This document shows, one piece after another, positions 1-8,632 of a stretch of DNA of 45,611 nucleotides (its first letter is position 1; each line of letters begins with the position of its first letter). A program made the position numbers and the translations under genes. Under the pieces are notes generated by a model. That model made no database searches, had not been told where the DNA came from, and saw only the letters and a program-made list of their open reading frames with translations. Where the stretch lies: NCBI GenBank assembly GCA_959608885.1, contig CAUHSG010000016.1:1-45611 (forward strand). The letters run 5' to 3'. This DNA comes from an uncultured Coriobacteriia bacterium (GTDB lineage Bacteria; Actinomycetota; Coriobacteriia; Coriobacteriales; QAMH01).

Positions 1-7
1 ACAAATC

Positions 8-40
8 TCCCCTGTCCCGTTTTGTCTCATTTTCTTTCTT
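8..40. repeat. Partial REP-like palindrome at window edge
   Basis: The segment contains CCCTGTCCCG followed by TTTTGTCTCATTTT. The second part matches the right half (GTTGTCTCATTTT) of the large inverted repeat at 1178-1253, so this looks like one end of a REP-type unit whose other half is absent or lies outside the window. The assignment rests only on similarity to the other copies in this window. Confidence 0.4.
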
Positions 41-47
41 TGCACAG

Positions 48-53
48 TATAGA
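48..53 (+). promoter_or_regulatory. Candidate -10 box (TATAGA)
   Basis: TATAGA lies about 40 nt before the chosen start at 93. No good -35 hexamer is found at 16-18 nt spacing; TTGTCT at 22-27 is 20 nt away and belongs to the REP-like sequence. This is a weak prediction. Confidence 0.25.
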
Positions 54-92
54 ATGAGCAGACGCGTACAACACACGAAAGGCGGACCATCC

Positions 93-1169
93 ATGGCAGC
101 ATCCATCGCCCGCAAGACGGGAAAGGCCGTCGGCATCATCGTCGCGACACTCATCGTCCTCATCATCATGCTGGTCGCCTTCCTCACCGTCACGGAATAC
201 AATCCGTCTGCCACACAGGAAATCGAGATTCATGGTGTGGCCCAAGAAACGCTCGAGCTCGGGCAAAGCGTCAGCATCGTCACCTGGAACGCGGGCTACG
301 GCGGTCTCTCCAAGCAGGCAGACTTCTTCATGGATGGCGGCGATGGTGTGCGCACCGTCTCGCATGATGGCGTCCTGGCGAACCTCGCCGGTATCGAAGA
401 CGCGCTCGCCGCCCTCGATCCCGACATTATCTTCCTCCAGGAAGTCGACCAAGACTCCGAGCGCACCTATGGCATCAACGAGCGAGCACGGCTCGCCACG
501 GCATTCTCGCCCGAATACTCATCGACCTACGCCCTCAATTTCGACGTGGCATACGTCCCCTATCCTTTGCCACCTATCGGCGCCGTCGAAAGCGGCATCA
601 TGACGCTCTCGCGCATGCAGCCGAGCAGCGCCGAACGCGTGCAGCTCCCCTGCCCGTTCTCCTGGCCCGTGCGCCTGGGCAACCTCAAGCGCTGCCTGCT
701 TGTCGAGCGCATCCCCCTCACAGACAGTGACACCGAGCTCGTGCTCGTAAACCTGCATCTTGAGGCCTACGACGACGGCGAGGGCAAGGCAGCGCAGACG
801 GCGCAGCTCGCCCAGCTGCTGCAGGAGGAGCGCGCGAGGGGCAACTACGTCATCGCCGGCGGCGACTTCAACCAGAGCTTCTCGAGCGTGGACACGTCCA
901 TGTATCCGCTACAAGGCGACGACCTGTGGCAATGTGGCTACATCGACGTGAGCTCGCTGGGCGACGGTCTTGCGGCGGTGATGGACAACGCGACGCCCAC
1001 CTGCCGCTCGCTCGACCGTCCCTATGATGGATCGACCAACTTCCAGTTCTACATGATCGACGGATTCATCGTCTCGGATAACGTACGCATCGACGCGCTC
1101 GAGACCATCGACGCCGGCTTCGAGTTCACCGACCACAATCCCGTGCTGCTGAACGCAACGCTGTTGTAG
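93..1169 (+). CDS. Membrane-anchored endonuclease/exonuclease/phosphatase family protein
   Basis: A 358-residue protein with one N-terminal membrane segment (about residues 10-35, rich in I, V and L) followed by a DNase I-like (EEP) fold facing outward. Visible family motifs are the WNAGYGG strand, the metal-binding Glu in IFLQEVD, the VNLHLEA catalytic-His region, the GGDFN motif and the terminal FTDHNPVLL containing the catalytic Asp-His pair. The family hydrolyses phosphodiester or phosphomonoester bonds in nucleic acids, phosphoinositides or sphingomyelin; the substrate here cannot be told. The ATG at 93 is preferred over an in-frame ATG at 54 because AAAGGCGG lies just upstream of it and the membrane segment then starts near the N-terminus. 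It stands alone before a large inverted repeat. Confidence 0.8.
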   Translation: MAASIARKTGKAVGIIVATLIVLIIMLVAFLTVTEYNPSATQEIEIHGVAQETLELGQSVSIVTWNAGYGGLSKQADFFMDGGDGVRTVSHDGVLANLAGIEDALAALDPDIIFLQEVDQDSERTYGINERARLATAFSPEYSSTYALNFDVAYVPYPLPPIGAVESGIMTLSRMQPSSAERVQLPCPFSWPVRLGNLKRCLLVERIPLTDSDTELVLVNLHLEAYDDGEGKAAQTAQLAQLLQEERARGNYVIAGGDFNQSFSSVDTSMYPLQGDDLWQCGYIDVSSLGDGLAAVMDNATPTCRSLDRPYDGSTNFQFYMIDGFIVSDNVRIDALETIDAGFEFTDHNPVLLNATLL

Positions 1170-1177
1170 TGGCGAGA

Positions 1178-1253
1178 TGAGACAGTTACTCAGGGGCGTT
1201 GTCTCATTTTCCAGCAGCGAAAAATGAGACAACGTCCCTGAGCAACTGTCTCA
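1178..1253. repeat. Large double REP-like inverted repeat (33-nt arms)
   Basis: The arms 1178-1210 and 1221-1253 are complementary at 31 of 33 positions (one G-T, one A-C) around a 10-nt loop. Each arm is itself bounded by TGAGACA and TGTCTCA, so the unit can fold as one long hairpin or as two smaller ones, as in paired REP elements. It sits between two converging genes and could block transcription from both sides, although no long T-run follows immediately. Related half-sites occur at 8-40 and 37668-37696. Confidence 0.75.
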
Positions 1254-1258
1254 TCACC

Positions 1259-2194
1259 TCACGCCAGCACGCGCAGCGCCTGGTGCTCGCAGGTGATATC
1301 GAAGCGCGTGGCGTGCAGTGGCTCACCATCAATCTGACACGGCGGCTCCTCGTCGAACTCGATAACCGCATGTCGCGCACGCGCGAATTCCATGGGCTTC
1401 ATGCGCACGTGCTTGCCGTTCTTGGCGCGCATGAAGATGTAGATTGCCCGGGCGACACTTACCGGTGGGTGCGAGACGCATAGGTCAAGCATGCCATCAT
1501 CGAGCTTGGCGTCCGGACAAATCTTGAACCCGCCACCATAGTACGGTCCGACTTGCACGGCAAAGGTGACGCTTGCACCCTCTATGGAGTGCCCATCCAG
1601 ATTACCGCGGTAATTTCGCGACACCAGGTTATGCGTCAGCTGATCGATGCCACTCGCGAAGTACACGCCCGCATCCGAGCGCCCGGTTTCCTCGCGTCGA
1701 CGTACGGTATCGAGCGCAATGGCAGCATCGAGACCGAACGAGAGCGTCTCGGCGAAATACTCGCCGTTGCACAACCCCAGGTCAACGGGATGCGGCTCGG
1801 CTTGCAGAATGGCATGAACGGATCGCTTGATGTCGAGCGGCAACCCGAGGGCACGAGCATAGTCGTTGCCCGTCCCGGCGGGCACCACCGCAAACGCGGG
1901 ACGCGACTCGGGTGCAATCGCCATGAGGGCGTTCACTACCAGGTGCACGAGTCCGTCACCGCCTACGGCGATGATGGCCCGTCGATCGGCGGAGCCCTCT
2001 ATGAGAGAACGCGTCTGCTCGGGAGAGCTCAGGAAAGCCGCATCCACCTCTGCCCCTGCGAGAAACGCGCCAGCCCTCCCACCGGCAATCGCCGCCTCGA
2101 ATTCGCCGACGGCCCGACGCGCTGCTTGCGTACCCGTGCCATTGCCGGCGGCCGGATTGGCCACGACCAGGATCGATGCAGGTTTCTCGTCCAT
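1259..2194 (-). CDS. Diacylglycerol kinase family lipid kinase (YegS/BmrU-like)
   Basis: A 311-residue protein of the usual length for bacterial DAGK-catalytic-domain lipid kinases. It begins ILVVANPAAGNGTG (nucleotide-binding region near residue 10), and has IAVGGDGLVHLVVNALM (the GGDGT-type loop) and VVPAGTGNDYARALG (the second conserved loop), then a beta-sandwich C-terminal half ending with an FDITCEHQALRVLA strand. The family phosphorylates diacylglycerol or related lipids at the cytoplasmic face, often in lipid recycling. The ATG at 2194 has GGAGG 8 nt upstream; a longer reading to 2365 has no family similarity. It follows the flavodoxin-like gene at 2209 by 14 nt in the same direction, so the two are probably co-transcribed. 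Confidence 0.88.
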   Translation of the reverse strand: MDEKPASILVVANPAAGNGTGTQAARRAVGEFEAAIAGGRAGAFLAGAEVDAAFLSSPEQTRSLIEGSADRRAIIAVGGDGLVHLVVNALMAIAPESRPAFAVVPAGTGNDYARALGLPLDIKRSVHAILQAEPHPVDLGLCNGEYFAETLSFGLDAAIALDTVRRREETGRSDAGVYFASGIDQLTHNLVSRNYRGNLDGHSIEGASVTFAVQVGPYYGGGFKICPDAKLDDGMLDLCVSHPPVSVARAIYIFMRAKNGKHVRMKPMEFARARHAVIEFDEEPPCQIDGEPLHATRFDITCEHQALRVLA

Positions 2195-2208
2195 CGTCCC
2201 TCCCCCGT

Positions 2209-2751
2209 CTACTTGATGCTCAAGCCAAGTTCGTAGGCCTTCTGCAGGCCGGGGTTGCCCTCGATGGCGCCCTTCTCGTAGACGTTGTTGACGATGATCT
2301 CGCCAAGATTCTCCTGCTTGCAATAATTGGCCGCCACGCGATAGCTGCCGACGACCGAATCGCACGTCGAGACGTCCTTATCCTCGAAGCACAGCAGCAA
2401 GGCGGTGGCCGTAATGCCGAAGGGCCTGGTGACACCGCAGAACATGCGATCCTGGAAGGCGCGCAGCTGTGCGGGAAAGTTGTAGAAGTACATGGGTGTC
2501 GCGTACACGATCACGTCCGTCTCGTGCAACAGCGGATAGAACTTTTGCATATCGTCCTGCTGGACGCATTTCCCGTCGTGCGAAAAGCAGTACTCGCAGG
2601 CCATGCAACCGGAGATGTTCGCATGCCCAACCTCGATGCGCGTAACCTCGTTGCCCGCTTCGAGCGCGCCACGTTCGAACCAGTCGGCGAGAATGCTCGA
2701 GTTTCCGCCTTTGCGCGGGCTTGCATGAACGAGCAGAATGTTCTTGGACAT
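2209..2751 (-). CDS. Flavodoxin-family NAD(P)H-dependent oxidoreductase
   Basis: A 180-residue protein. The N-terminus ILLVHASPRKGGNSSILAD is the FMN phosphate-binding loop of the NADPH-dependent FMN reductase / iron-sulfur flavoprotein group. A Cys cluster, CMACEYC followed by C about seven residues later (around residues 45-60), matches the region that binds a 4Fe-4S cluster in archaeal iron-sulfur flavoproteins. The IVYATPMYFYNFPAQLRAFQDR segment is the second conserved flavin-contact region. The start at 2751 has GGGAGG just upstream. It is first in a two-gene unit with the lipid kinase. Its electron partner and substrate cannot be inferred. Confidence 0.85.
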   Translation of the reverse strand: MSKNILLVHASPRKGGNSSILADWFERGALEAGNEVTRIEVGHANISGCMACEYCFSHDGKCVQQDDMQKFYPLLHETDVIVYATPMYFYNFPAQLRAFQDRMFCGVTRPFGITATALLLCFEDKDVSTCDSVVGSYRVAANYCKQENLGEIIVNNVYEKGAIEGNPGLQKAYELGLSIK

Positions 2752-2915
2752 GACGGCCTCCCGTCTCGAAACCAATCGCGGCGTTCTCAATCATCGTGAT
2801 TATACGCCTAAAGCGATAAAACCCCCGCATGACCCACAGAGGAATTCGGATACCCGTCTGCCACCAAACCGTAATCTGTTTCTTTAATGAAACAATTGAT
2901 GCAATAATTTGCAGA

Positions 2916-2958
2916 TATAATGCATAGAGTTTTCCATGCATACTCAAAACATGCATGG
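2916..2958 (+). promoter_or_regulatory. Promoter -10 box and palindrome upstream of TAXI gene
   Basis: A perfect TATAAT lies at 2916-2921, about 70 nt before the GTG start at 2990. The -35 region is poor: CAATTG at 17-nt spacing, or TTGATG at 14 nt. Immediately downstream, CCATGCAT (2934-2941) and ATGCATGG (2951-2958) form an 8-bp inverted repeat with a 9-nt gap, placed near the expected start of the transcript. It could be an operator or a 5'-UTR hairpin. The surrounding 2752-2989 gap is AT-rich and otherwise empty. Confidence 0.5.
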
Positions 2959-2989
2959 TTTTGTTTCCACGTGAAGAGGAGAGATCATC

Positions 2990-3997
2990 GTGAAAATGAA
3001 CAAGAAGAGGTTCGCCTCAGTCGCGGGTGTCATTGCCCTGGCCCTGGCGCTTTCCTTCGCCCTGGTCGGCTGCGGCGGCGGTAACTCGAGCAGCAGCTCC
3101 AGCGCTGACAACGGCGGTAGTCTGCGCTTCGTGACCGGCGGCGAATCCGGCACCTACTACGCCTTCGGTTCCGTTATCGCACAGCATGCGACCAACAACA
3201 CCGACATCAGCATCACCGCGGCCTCGAGCGGTGGCTCGCAGGCTAACATCCAGGAGCTCGAGGACGGTACTGCCGAGCTCGGCTTCGCCCAGTCCGACGT
3301 CATGGCATACGCCTACGATGGCACCAACCTGTTCGAGGGTAAGCCCGTCACCACCTTCTCCACGCTCGGTGCGCTGTATCAGGAGCAGGTGCAGATCGTG
3401 ACTTGCGACCCCAACATCAAGTCTGTCGCCGACCTCGCGGGCAAGAACGTCTCCATCGGCGCTGCCGGCTCGGGCGTGTACTTCAACGCAATCGACATCC
3501 TGGGCGCCTATGGCCTCAGCGAGAGCGACATCAACCCGACCTACCAGAGCTTCGGCGATTCCGCTGACGCCCTCAAGGACGGCAAGATCGATGCCGCCTT
3601 CATCGTCGCCGGTGCCCCCACCACGGCCATCACCGACCTGTCCACCACCAAGCAGGCCTACCTGATCTCGCTCGACCAGGCTCACATCCAGCAGCTGATC
3701 GCCGAGAACAACTTCTACTCCGAGGCCGTCATCCCCGCCGGCACCTACTCCGGCCAGGATTCTGACGTGGTGACCGTCGGTGTCGACGCTGTCATCATCG
3801 TCGACAACGCCGTGTCCGAGGAGGATGTCTACGCCCTCACGGCCGACATCTTCGACAACGCCTCGAGCCTCGTCGCGAATCACGCCAAGTACGGCGAGAT
3901 CAGCCTCGAGAAGGGCGCATCTGTCGCAAGCGTTCCGTATCATCCCGGTGCCGCGAAGTACTTTGCAGAGAAGAACATCACTGTTCCCACGAAGTAG
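2990..3997 (+). CDS. TAXI family TRAP transporter solute-binding lipoprotein
   Basis: A 335-residue secreted binding protein. The signal peptide has basic residues, a hydrophobic core and the lipobox LVGC with the lipidated Cys at residue 28, followed by a Gly/Ser-rich linker. The mature domain opens LRFVTGGESGTYYAFGSVIAQ, the hallmark of the TAXI (TRAP-associated extracytoplasmic immunogenic) family, and continues with GSQANIQELEDGTAELGFAQSDV and AGKNVSIGAAGSGVYFNA. It delivers an unidentified small anion, often a dicarboxylate or amino acid in this family, to the permease encoded next. The GTG at 2990 is preferred over an ATG at 2996 because GAAGAGGAGAG then lies at normal distance. A 9-bp hairpin follows the stop. 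Confidence 0.9.
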   Translation: MKMNKKRFASVAGVIALALALSFALVGCGGGNSSSSSSADNGGSLRFVTGGESGTYYAFGSVIAQHATNNTDISITAASSGGSQANIQELEDGTAELGFAQSDVMAYAYDGTNLFEGKPVTTFSTLGALYQEQVQIVTCDPNIKSVADLAGKNVSIGAAGSGVYFNAIDILGAYGLSESDINPTYQSFGDSADALKDGKIDAAFIVAGAPTTAITDLSTTKQAYLISLDQAHIQQLIAENNFYSEAVIPAGTYSGQDSDVVTVGVDAVIIVDNAVSEEDVYALTADIFDNASSLVANHAKYGEISLEKGASVASVPYHPGAAKYFAEKNITVPTK

Positions 3998-4005
3998 TTT
4001 TGAGG

Positions 4006-4026
4006 TGATGATCTTCTAGATCATCA
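4006..4026 (+). other. Intercistronic hairpin between TRAP genes
   Basis: TGATGATCT (4006-4014) pairs perfectly with AGATCATCA (4018-4026) around a 3-nt loop, six nt after the binding-protein stop. There is no T-run. It may protect the upstream mRNA segment and so favour the binding protein over the permease; this is inference. Confidence 0.45.
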
Positions 4027-4042
4027 AGCGTTTTGAGTTAAG

Positions 4043-4090
4043 TCGAAGCCATGACGCGAGGGGTGTGCCTGCCTTCCATCATGGCTTCGA
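4043..4090 (+). other. 11-bp inverted repeat before TRAP permease
   Basis: TCGAAGCCATG (4043-4053) and CATGGCTTCGA (4080-4090) are perfectly complementary, with a 26-nt spacer, and end 19 nt before the permease start codon. This could be a second mRNA structure controlling permease expression or a protein-binding site. Nothing in the sequence decides between these. Confidence 0.45.
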
Positions 4091-4109
4091 TGCGTTTTGA
4101 GGGGAAGCT

Positions 4110-6353
4110 ATGGTCGATAGGGTCAAGAGAAGGATACAGAGGAAGAAAACCGGCGTGCCGCCTACCGCGCAGCAAGACGTCGATGTTCGCGAGACCGTCG
4201 TAGATCTCGAGCCCCATCCTGATGCCCCGGACCAAACCAAAACCGGAAGCTTCAAGGCCATTGAGGACTCCGACCTTATCGGCGAGGAAATCGAAACCGG
4301 CATCGCAACCGAAGAGGGTGCCGACATCCTCATGGACAAGGACGATGCCCCCGTCGAGAGCGACGAAGCCGAGCAGATTCTGCGCAAGTTCGACCGCGAG
4401 TCCAACACGCGTATCTGGGAGGGCGTTCCCAAGATAATCGTACGCGCCATCATGGCCATCTTCTCGGTCTACTGCATCGGCATGACGTTGTTCAGCACGG
4501 CGCTTCCCGAGGTCAGGCTCACGCTCTTCCTCGGCTGCATCGTCATCATCGGCTTCCTCGTATACCCTGCCAACAAGAAGAAGGTTCGCACCAACCATAT
4601 TCCCTGGTACGACATCCTGCTCATGATCATTGGAGCGGCGTGCTTCTTCTACTTCGCGTTCAACGCACTGCCCATCATCAAGCTTGGCACGCGCATCGAC
4701 GAGGTCATGGTCATCATCGGCATCGTGGGTATCCTCATCGTCGCCGAGCTTTGCCGTCGCAGTGTCGGCCTGCCCATCATCTTCGTGGTAGGAGCGCTGC
4801 TCATCTATGCGTTCTACTTCTTCATCGTTGATCGCGGCATGGACCTCATGCTCGCCCTGCGCACCGTCGTCTACCGTATGTTCTACACGACGAACGGCAT
4901 CATCGGCACGCCAATCAACGTCTGCTACACCTACATCGTGCTCTTCATCATTTTCGGCGCTTTCCTCGAGCGCACGGGCATCGCCGGTTTCTTCATCTCG
5001 TTCGCCAATCGCATCGCCGGCTGGTCGAGCGGTGGCGCTGCCAAGGTCGCCGTCATCTCGAGTGCCCTATGCGGCATGGTGAGCGGCTCGTCTGTCGGCA
5101 ATACGGTCACGACCGGATCGGTCACCATCCCCATGATGAAGAAAACCGGTTACCGGCCCGAATTCGCCGGCGCCGTCGAAGCCGCCTCATCGACGGGTGG
5201 CCAGATCATGCCTCCCATCATGGGTGCCGCGGCCTTCCTGATGGCCGAGTACATGGGCATCCCCTACATCGAAGTTGCCGCCAAGGCCATCATTCCCGCC
5301 CTGCTCTACTTCACGGGCATCTTCCTCGCGGTACACCTTGAGGCAAAGAAGCTCCAGCTCAAGGGAATTCCGCGTGTCGAACTTCCCAAGTGGAGCTATC
5401 TTGGCAAGAACTGCTATCTCGTCATTCCGCTCGTGCTGCTCGTCTGGCTCGTTGCCTCGGGTGCACGTACGATGGCCGTCTCGGCTGCCATTTCGATCGT
5501 CGGTGCCTTCATCATCGGCTTCATCAACTTCTTCACGAGCGGCGTGAAGGAGCGTTCCGAAGGCCAGACCGTCGGCAGTGTCTTCGTCGACTCGCTCAAG
5601 GTCGCCCTCGCGACAGGCTACGACGCGCTCATCGCGGGCGCTCGCAGTTGCGTCTCCGTGGCCGTCGCCTGCGCAATGGCCGGTCTCATCGCCGGCTGCA
5701 TCACCGTCACGGGACTCGCAGGCACGCTCATCAACGCCATCGTCAACTTCGCCGGCGATGCGACGATGATCGGCCTCGTGCTCACCATGCTGTGCTGCAT
5801 CATCCTCGGCATGGGTGTTCCCACCACGGCAAACTACTGCATCATGGCCTCCACCTGCGCGCCGATTCTCATCCAACTCGGCCTGCCAGCCGTGGCCGCT
5901 CATTTCTTCGTCTTCTACTTCGGCATCGTCGCCGACATCACGCCGCCCGTCGCGCTCGCGGCGTATGCGGGCAGCGCCATCGCCAAGTCAAATCCGATGA
6001 AGACGGCTTTCACGGCAAGCAAGATCGCCATCGCCGCGTTCATCGTGCCCTACATCTTCGCCTTCAACCCAATCATGTTGCTCGACGGCATGAATGCCTG
6101 GTGGGAAATCATCATCCCGATCATCACCTCGCTCGTGGGTCTGTTCGGTATCGCCGCCGGCCTCAATGGCAACCTCTTCGAACGAATACCCATGCTCCTG
6201 CGCATCGTGCTCATCGCCGGTGGTCTCGCGCTCATGATTCCGGAATCAATCACGGACATCATTGGCATCGCGATCATCATCGCCATCTTCGTCATCCAAT
6301 ACGGCGTGGCACGAAAGAATCGCGTGGACAAAGCCAAGCAGTCCAGGGAATAA
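4110..6353 (+). CDS. TRAP transporter fused permease (DctQM-type)
   Basis: A 747-residue integral membrane protein of the TAXI-associated fused TRAP permease family, in which the small 4-TM and large 12-TM subunits form one chain. About 105 hydrophilic N-terminal residues (VDRVKRRIQRKK..., acidic afterwards) form a longer cytoplasmic tail than I would expect. The small-subunit helices span roughly residues 110-230, and the large subunit follows with conserved stretches such as SGSSVGNTVTTGSVTIPMM and EAASSTGGQIMPPIMGAAAF. It uses ion gradients to import the ligand of the upstream binding protein. The ATG at 4110 has GAGGGGAAG ahead of it. A strong terminator follows at 6370. Confidence 0.93.
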   Translation: MVDRVKRRIQRKKTGVPPTAQQDVDVRETVVDLEPHPDAPDQTKTGSFKAIEDSDLIGEEIETGIATEEGADILMDKDDAPVESDEAEQILRKFDRESNTRIWEGVPKIIVRAIMAIFSVYCIGMTLFSTALPEVRLTLFLGCIVIIGFLVYPANKKKVRTNHIPWYDILLMIIGAACFFYFAFNALPIIKLGTRIDEVMVIIGIVGILIVAELCRRSVGLPIIFVVGALLIYAFYFFIVDRGMDLMLALRTVVYRMFYTTNGIIGTPINVCYTYIVLFIIFGAFLERTGIAGFFISFANRIAGWSSGGAAKVAVISSALCGMVSGSSVGNTVTTGSVTIPMMKKTGYRPEFAGAVEAASSTGGQIMPPIMGAAAFLMAEYMGIPYIEVAAKAIIPALLYFTGIFLAVHLEAKKLQLKGIPRVELPKWSYLGKNCYLVIPLVLLVWLVASGARTMAVSAAISIVGAFIIGFINFFTSGVKERSEGQTVGSVFVDSLKVALATGYDALIAGARSCVSVAVACAMAGLIAGCITVTGLAGTLINAIVNFAGDATMIGLVLTMLCCIILGMGVPTTANYCIMASTCAPILIQLGLPAVAAHFFVFYFGIVADITPPVALAAYAGSAIAKSNPMKTAFTASKIAIAAFIVPYIFAFNPIMLLDGMNAWWEIIIPIITSLVGLFGIAAGLNGNLFERIPMLLRIVLIAGGLALMIPESITDIIGIAIIIAIFVIQYGVARKNRVDKAKQSRE

Positions 6354-6369
6354 GAGCGGTATCATTACA

Positions 6370-6399
6370 GCCCCCGGAACAATTCCGGGGGCTTGTTGT
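6370..6399 (+). terminator. Rho-independent terminator after TRAP operon
   Basis: GCCCCCGGAA (6370-6379) and TTCCGGGGGC (6383-6392) form a perfect 10-bp GC-rich stem with a 3-nt loop, followed by TTGTTGT. It lies 17 nt after the permease stop and 19 nt before the next start, so it separates the TRAP genes from the CDF/hydrolase pair. Confidence 0.85.
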
Positions 6400-6417
6400 A
6401 AACACGCACGGAAAGTG

Positions 6418-7323
6418 ATGAGGCACATGGCGGCGGACGCGAACAATCCGAGACTCGATGAGGAGCATGTCATCCGCAAGCTCTCGCTCGTGGGCATCGT
6501 CGGCAATGTCTTTCTATCAGCGTTCAAGTTCTTCGCGGGCATCATTGGCAACTCGAGCGCCATGGTCTCCGACGCCGTCCATTCCCTCTCGGACGTCTTC
6601 GCGACCTTCATCGCCTTCCTCGGCGTCAGGTTCGGCCGACGCGAGGCGGACGCATCCCATCCCTACGGGCACGAGCGCATCGAGAGCCTCGCTGCCATCG
6701 TGCTCGGCCTCATCCTGTTGGTGACGGGCATCGGCATTGGCTGGGTCGGGCTCGAGAAAATCCTCGCGGGCAATTACGAGAGCCTGCCCATCCCCGGCGT
6801 GATCGCACTCATCGCCGCCATCGTATCCATCGCCGTCAAGGAGGGCATGTTCTGGTATACGCGTCACTGGGCGCGCATCATTCGCTCATCGGCATTCGAG
6901 GCGGACGCCTGGCATCATCGCTCCGATGCGATGAGCTCCATTGGCGCGCTCATCGGCGTCGGCGGCTCGATGCTCGGCTATCCCGTGCTCGACCCCATCG
7001 CCAGTGTCGTCATCTGCCTGTTCATCCTCAAGCAGGGCATTTCGATCATCTACGATGCGCTGAAGAAGATGCTCGACACCTCCTGCGGCCCGCAATTCGA
7101 AGAGGACATTCGCGAGCTCGTCGATGGTGAAGACCAGATAGAGCGCATCGACGTGCTGCGCACGCGACTATTTGGCGACAAGGTCTACGTCGACATGGAA
7201 ATTGCAATAGACGGATCGATGCAGCTGACGGATGCCCACGCCATCGCCGAGCGCGTCCACGACGATATCGAGCATGCCTTCCCCGAGGTCAAGCACGTCA
7301 TGATTCACGTCAATCCCGCGTAG
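6418..7323 (+). CDS. Cation diffusion facilitator (CDF) family metal exporter
   Basis: A 301-residue protein of normal CDF length. Six membrane helices are visible. Metal-site motifs are HSLSDVFATFIAF in helix 2 (with the preceding SDAVHSL Asp), SHPYGHERIESL in the loop after it, and HHRSDAMSS in helix 5, matching the paired H/D-x3-D zinc/iron/manganese site. The C-terminal domain (from about residue 210) ends with histidines in VKHVMIHVNPA. The family exports divalent metals (Zn, Fe, Mn, Co) by proton antiport. ATG at 6418 or 6427 are both possible. The next gene begins 15 nt downstream, suggesting an operon. Confidence 0.9.
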   Translation: MRHMAADANNPRLDEEHVIRKLSLVGIVGNVFLSAFKFFAGIIGNSSAMVSDAVHSLSDVFATFIAFLGVRFGRREADASHPYGHERIESLAAIVLGLILLVTGIGIGWVGLEKILAGNYESLPIPGVIALIAAIVSIAVKEGMFWYTRHWARIIRSSAFEADAWHHRSDAMSSIGALIGVGGSMLGYPVLDPIASVVICLFILKQGISIIYDALKKMLDTSCGPQFEEDIRELVDGEDQIERIDVLRTRLFGDKVYVDMEIAIDGSMQLTDAHAIAERVHDDIEHAFPEVKHVMIHVNPA

Positions 7324-7338
7324 GAAAAGGTTACGACC

Positions 7339-8529
7339 ATGCCGTACATGACAGATTACCTGGCAGAGCAGTTCGCCCCGTTCGAGAGAATGCCCTTCTG
7401 CACGCTCGACGCTACCGTGCTCTCGCAAATCGCCATGATCCACGCCAAGGACGTCATGCCACTGCTTCCCGATGACGTGAACCAGAGGGGACTGCACGCA
7501 TTGCTCAGGCCTCGTACGCGCGGTGTCATCTTCTCGCAGATGCTCCAGGCCGAACACTATCCGGTCATGTTCTCCAACCTGCTCGATCCGGCGAAGGCCG
7601 CGGGCGCGTTGCTCGGTATAGCGGCCAGTCCGCGCTTTCGCGACATGACGGCACTCAACTACCACGCTGTCTTCGACACGATGCGGCAAACCCAGTTTGG
7701 CGCCATGACCTTCGTCTACAAGGACATGTTCACCTGTGTGTCTTTCCGTGGAACCGACACCTCGACCATCGGATGGCGCGAGGACTTCAACATGGCCTTC
7801 ACGATGCCCGTCCCCGCACAGGATCTCGCGGTGGAATACCTCGAGACCGTCGCTAACCAGACGCACCTGCCCGAAAAACTCTATGTCGTCGGCCATTCCA
7901 AGGGCGGCAATCTTGCCGAATACGCGGCACTTCGCTGCTCGACCGACGTACAGGAGCGCATCGAATGCGTCTACAACCTCGATGGTCCCGGATTCAAGGC
8001 GGACACCTTCGCATCCGGCGATTACGCTCCGTTGGAAGGCAGGCTCGTCAAGGTCGTACCCGAGGAGTCACTTGTCGGCATCATGCTCGAATCGGAGGCG
8101 CCCGTCTTCGTCGCGATGAGCAGTGCGCGCGGCCTTGACCAGCACAGCGCGTTTACCTGGGAAATCAACGAGGAGCTTTCGGATTTCGTCTATCTGCCCA
8201 AGCTCCCCGAGGCGACGAAGGCAACCGCCAGGACGTTGCACGCGTGGCTTTCGGGATACGATGATGCCGAGCGCGAGGAAATCGTCGACGCGTTCTTCCA
8301 GGCCATCGAGGTCTCGCATGCGCAAAACCCCATCGACATCCTCAACGGAGGCGCCAGGGGACTGTCACTCATACTTGAGGCATCGCGCAAAATCGATCGT
8401 TCCACGCGCAGGATCCTCGTTTCCGCGGCGCGCTCCTTCGTCAAGGCCCTATCGGAAAACACGGACGGCTCGCTCGGCGCAGCCGCAGGTGCGATAACCG
8501 ATCTGGCAAACCGTATCGCACCGAAATGA
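7339..8529 (+). CDS. DUF2974 (Mbeg1-like) alpha/beta-hydrolase
   Basis: A 396-residue protein resembling the DUF2974 family. The N-terminal half contains FNQMTFVYKD-like strands and the FRGTDTSTIGWREDFNMAF oxyanion-region motif. The VVGHSKGGNLAEYAA motif near residue 190 contains the nucleophilic Ser of a lipase-type elbow (G-H-S-K-G). It has no signal peptide and no clear membrane segment, so it is probably cytoplasmic. The family is common in gut Firmicutes and Actinobacteria but I know of no defined physiological substrate. The start at 7339 has AGGAAAAGG upstream. It is second in a pair with the CDF exporter. Confidence 0.82.
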   Translation: MPYMTDYLAEQFAPFERMPFCTLDATVLSQIAMIHAKDVMPLLPDDVNQRGLHALLRPRTRGVIFSQMLQAEHYPVMFSNLLDPAKAAGALLGIAASPRFRDMTALNYHAVFDTMRQTQFGAMTFVYKDMFTCVSFRGTDTSTIGWREDFNMAFTMPVPAQDLAVEYLETVANQTHLPEKLYVVGHSKGGNLAEYAALRCSTDVQERIECVYNLDGPGFKADTFASGDYAPLEGRLVKVVPEESLVGIMLESEAPVFVAMSSARGLDQHSAFTWEINEELSDFVYLPKLPEATKATARTLHAWLSGYDDAEREEIVDAFFQAIEVSHAQNPIDILNGGARGLSLILEASRKIDRSTRRILVSAARSFVKALSENTDGSLGAAAGAITDLANRIAPK

Positions 8530-8632
8530 AACGCTTGCCCAGAGACGTCATCTTCCACCACGCGTAGTTCGACCATATCACCAAGTGCGCTACACTTACC
8601 AGCATCCGTTTGCCACATACCAGGAGTCGCCC

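Noticed and set aside
5390..6418. Overlapping frame inside the TRAP permease
   Set aside because: The translation is mostly Arg and His, typical of an out-of-frame reading of a GC-rich membrane protein.
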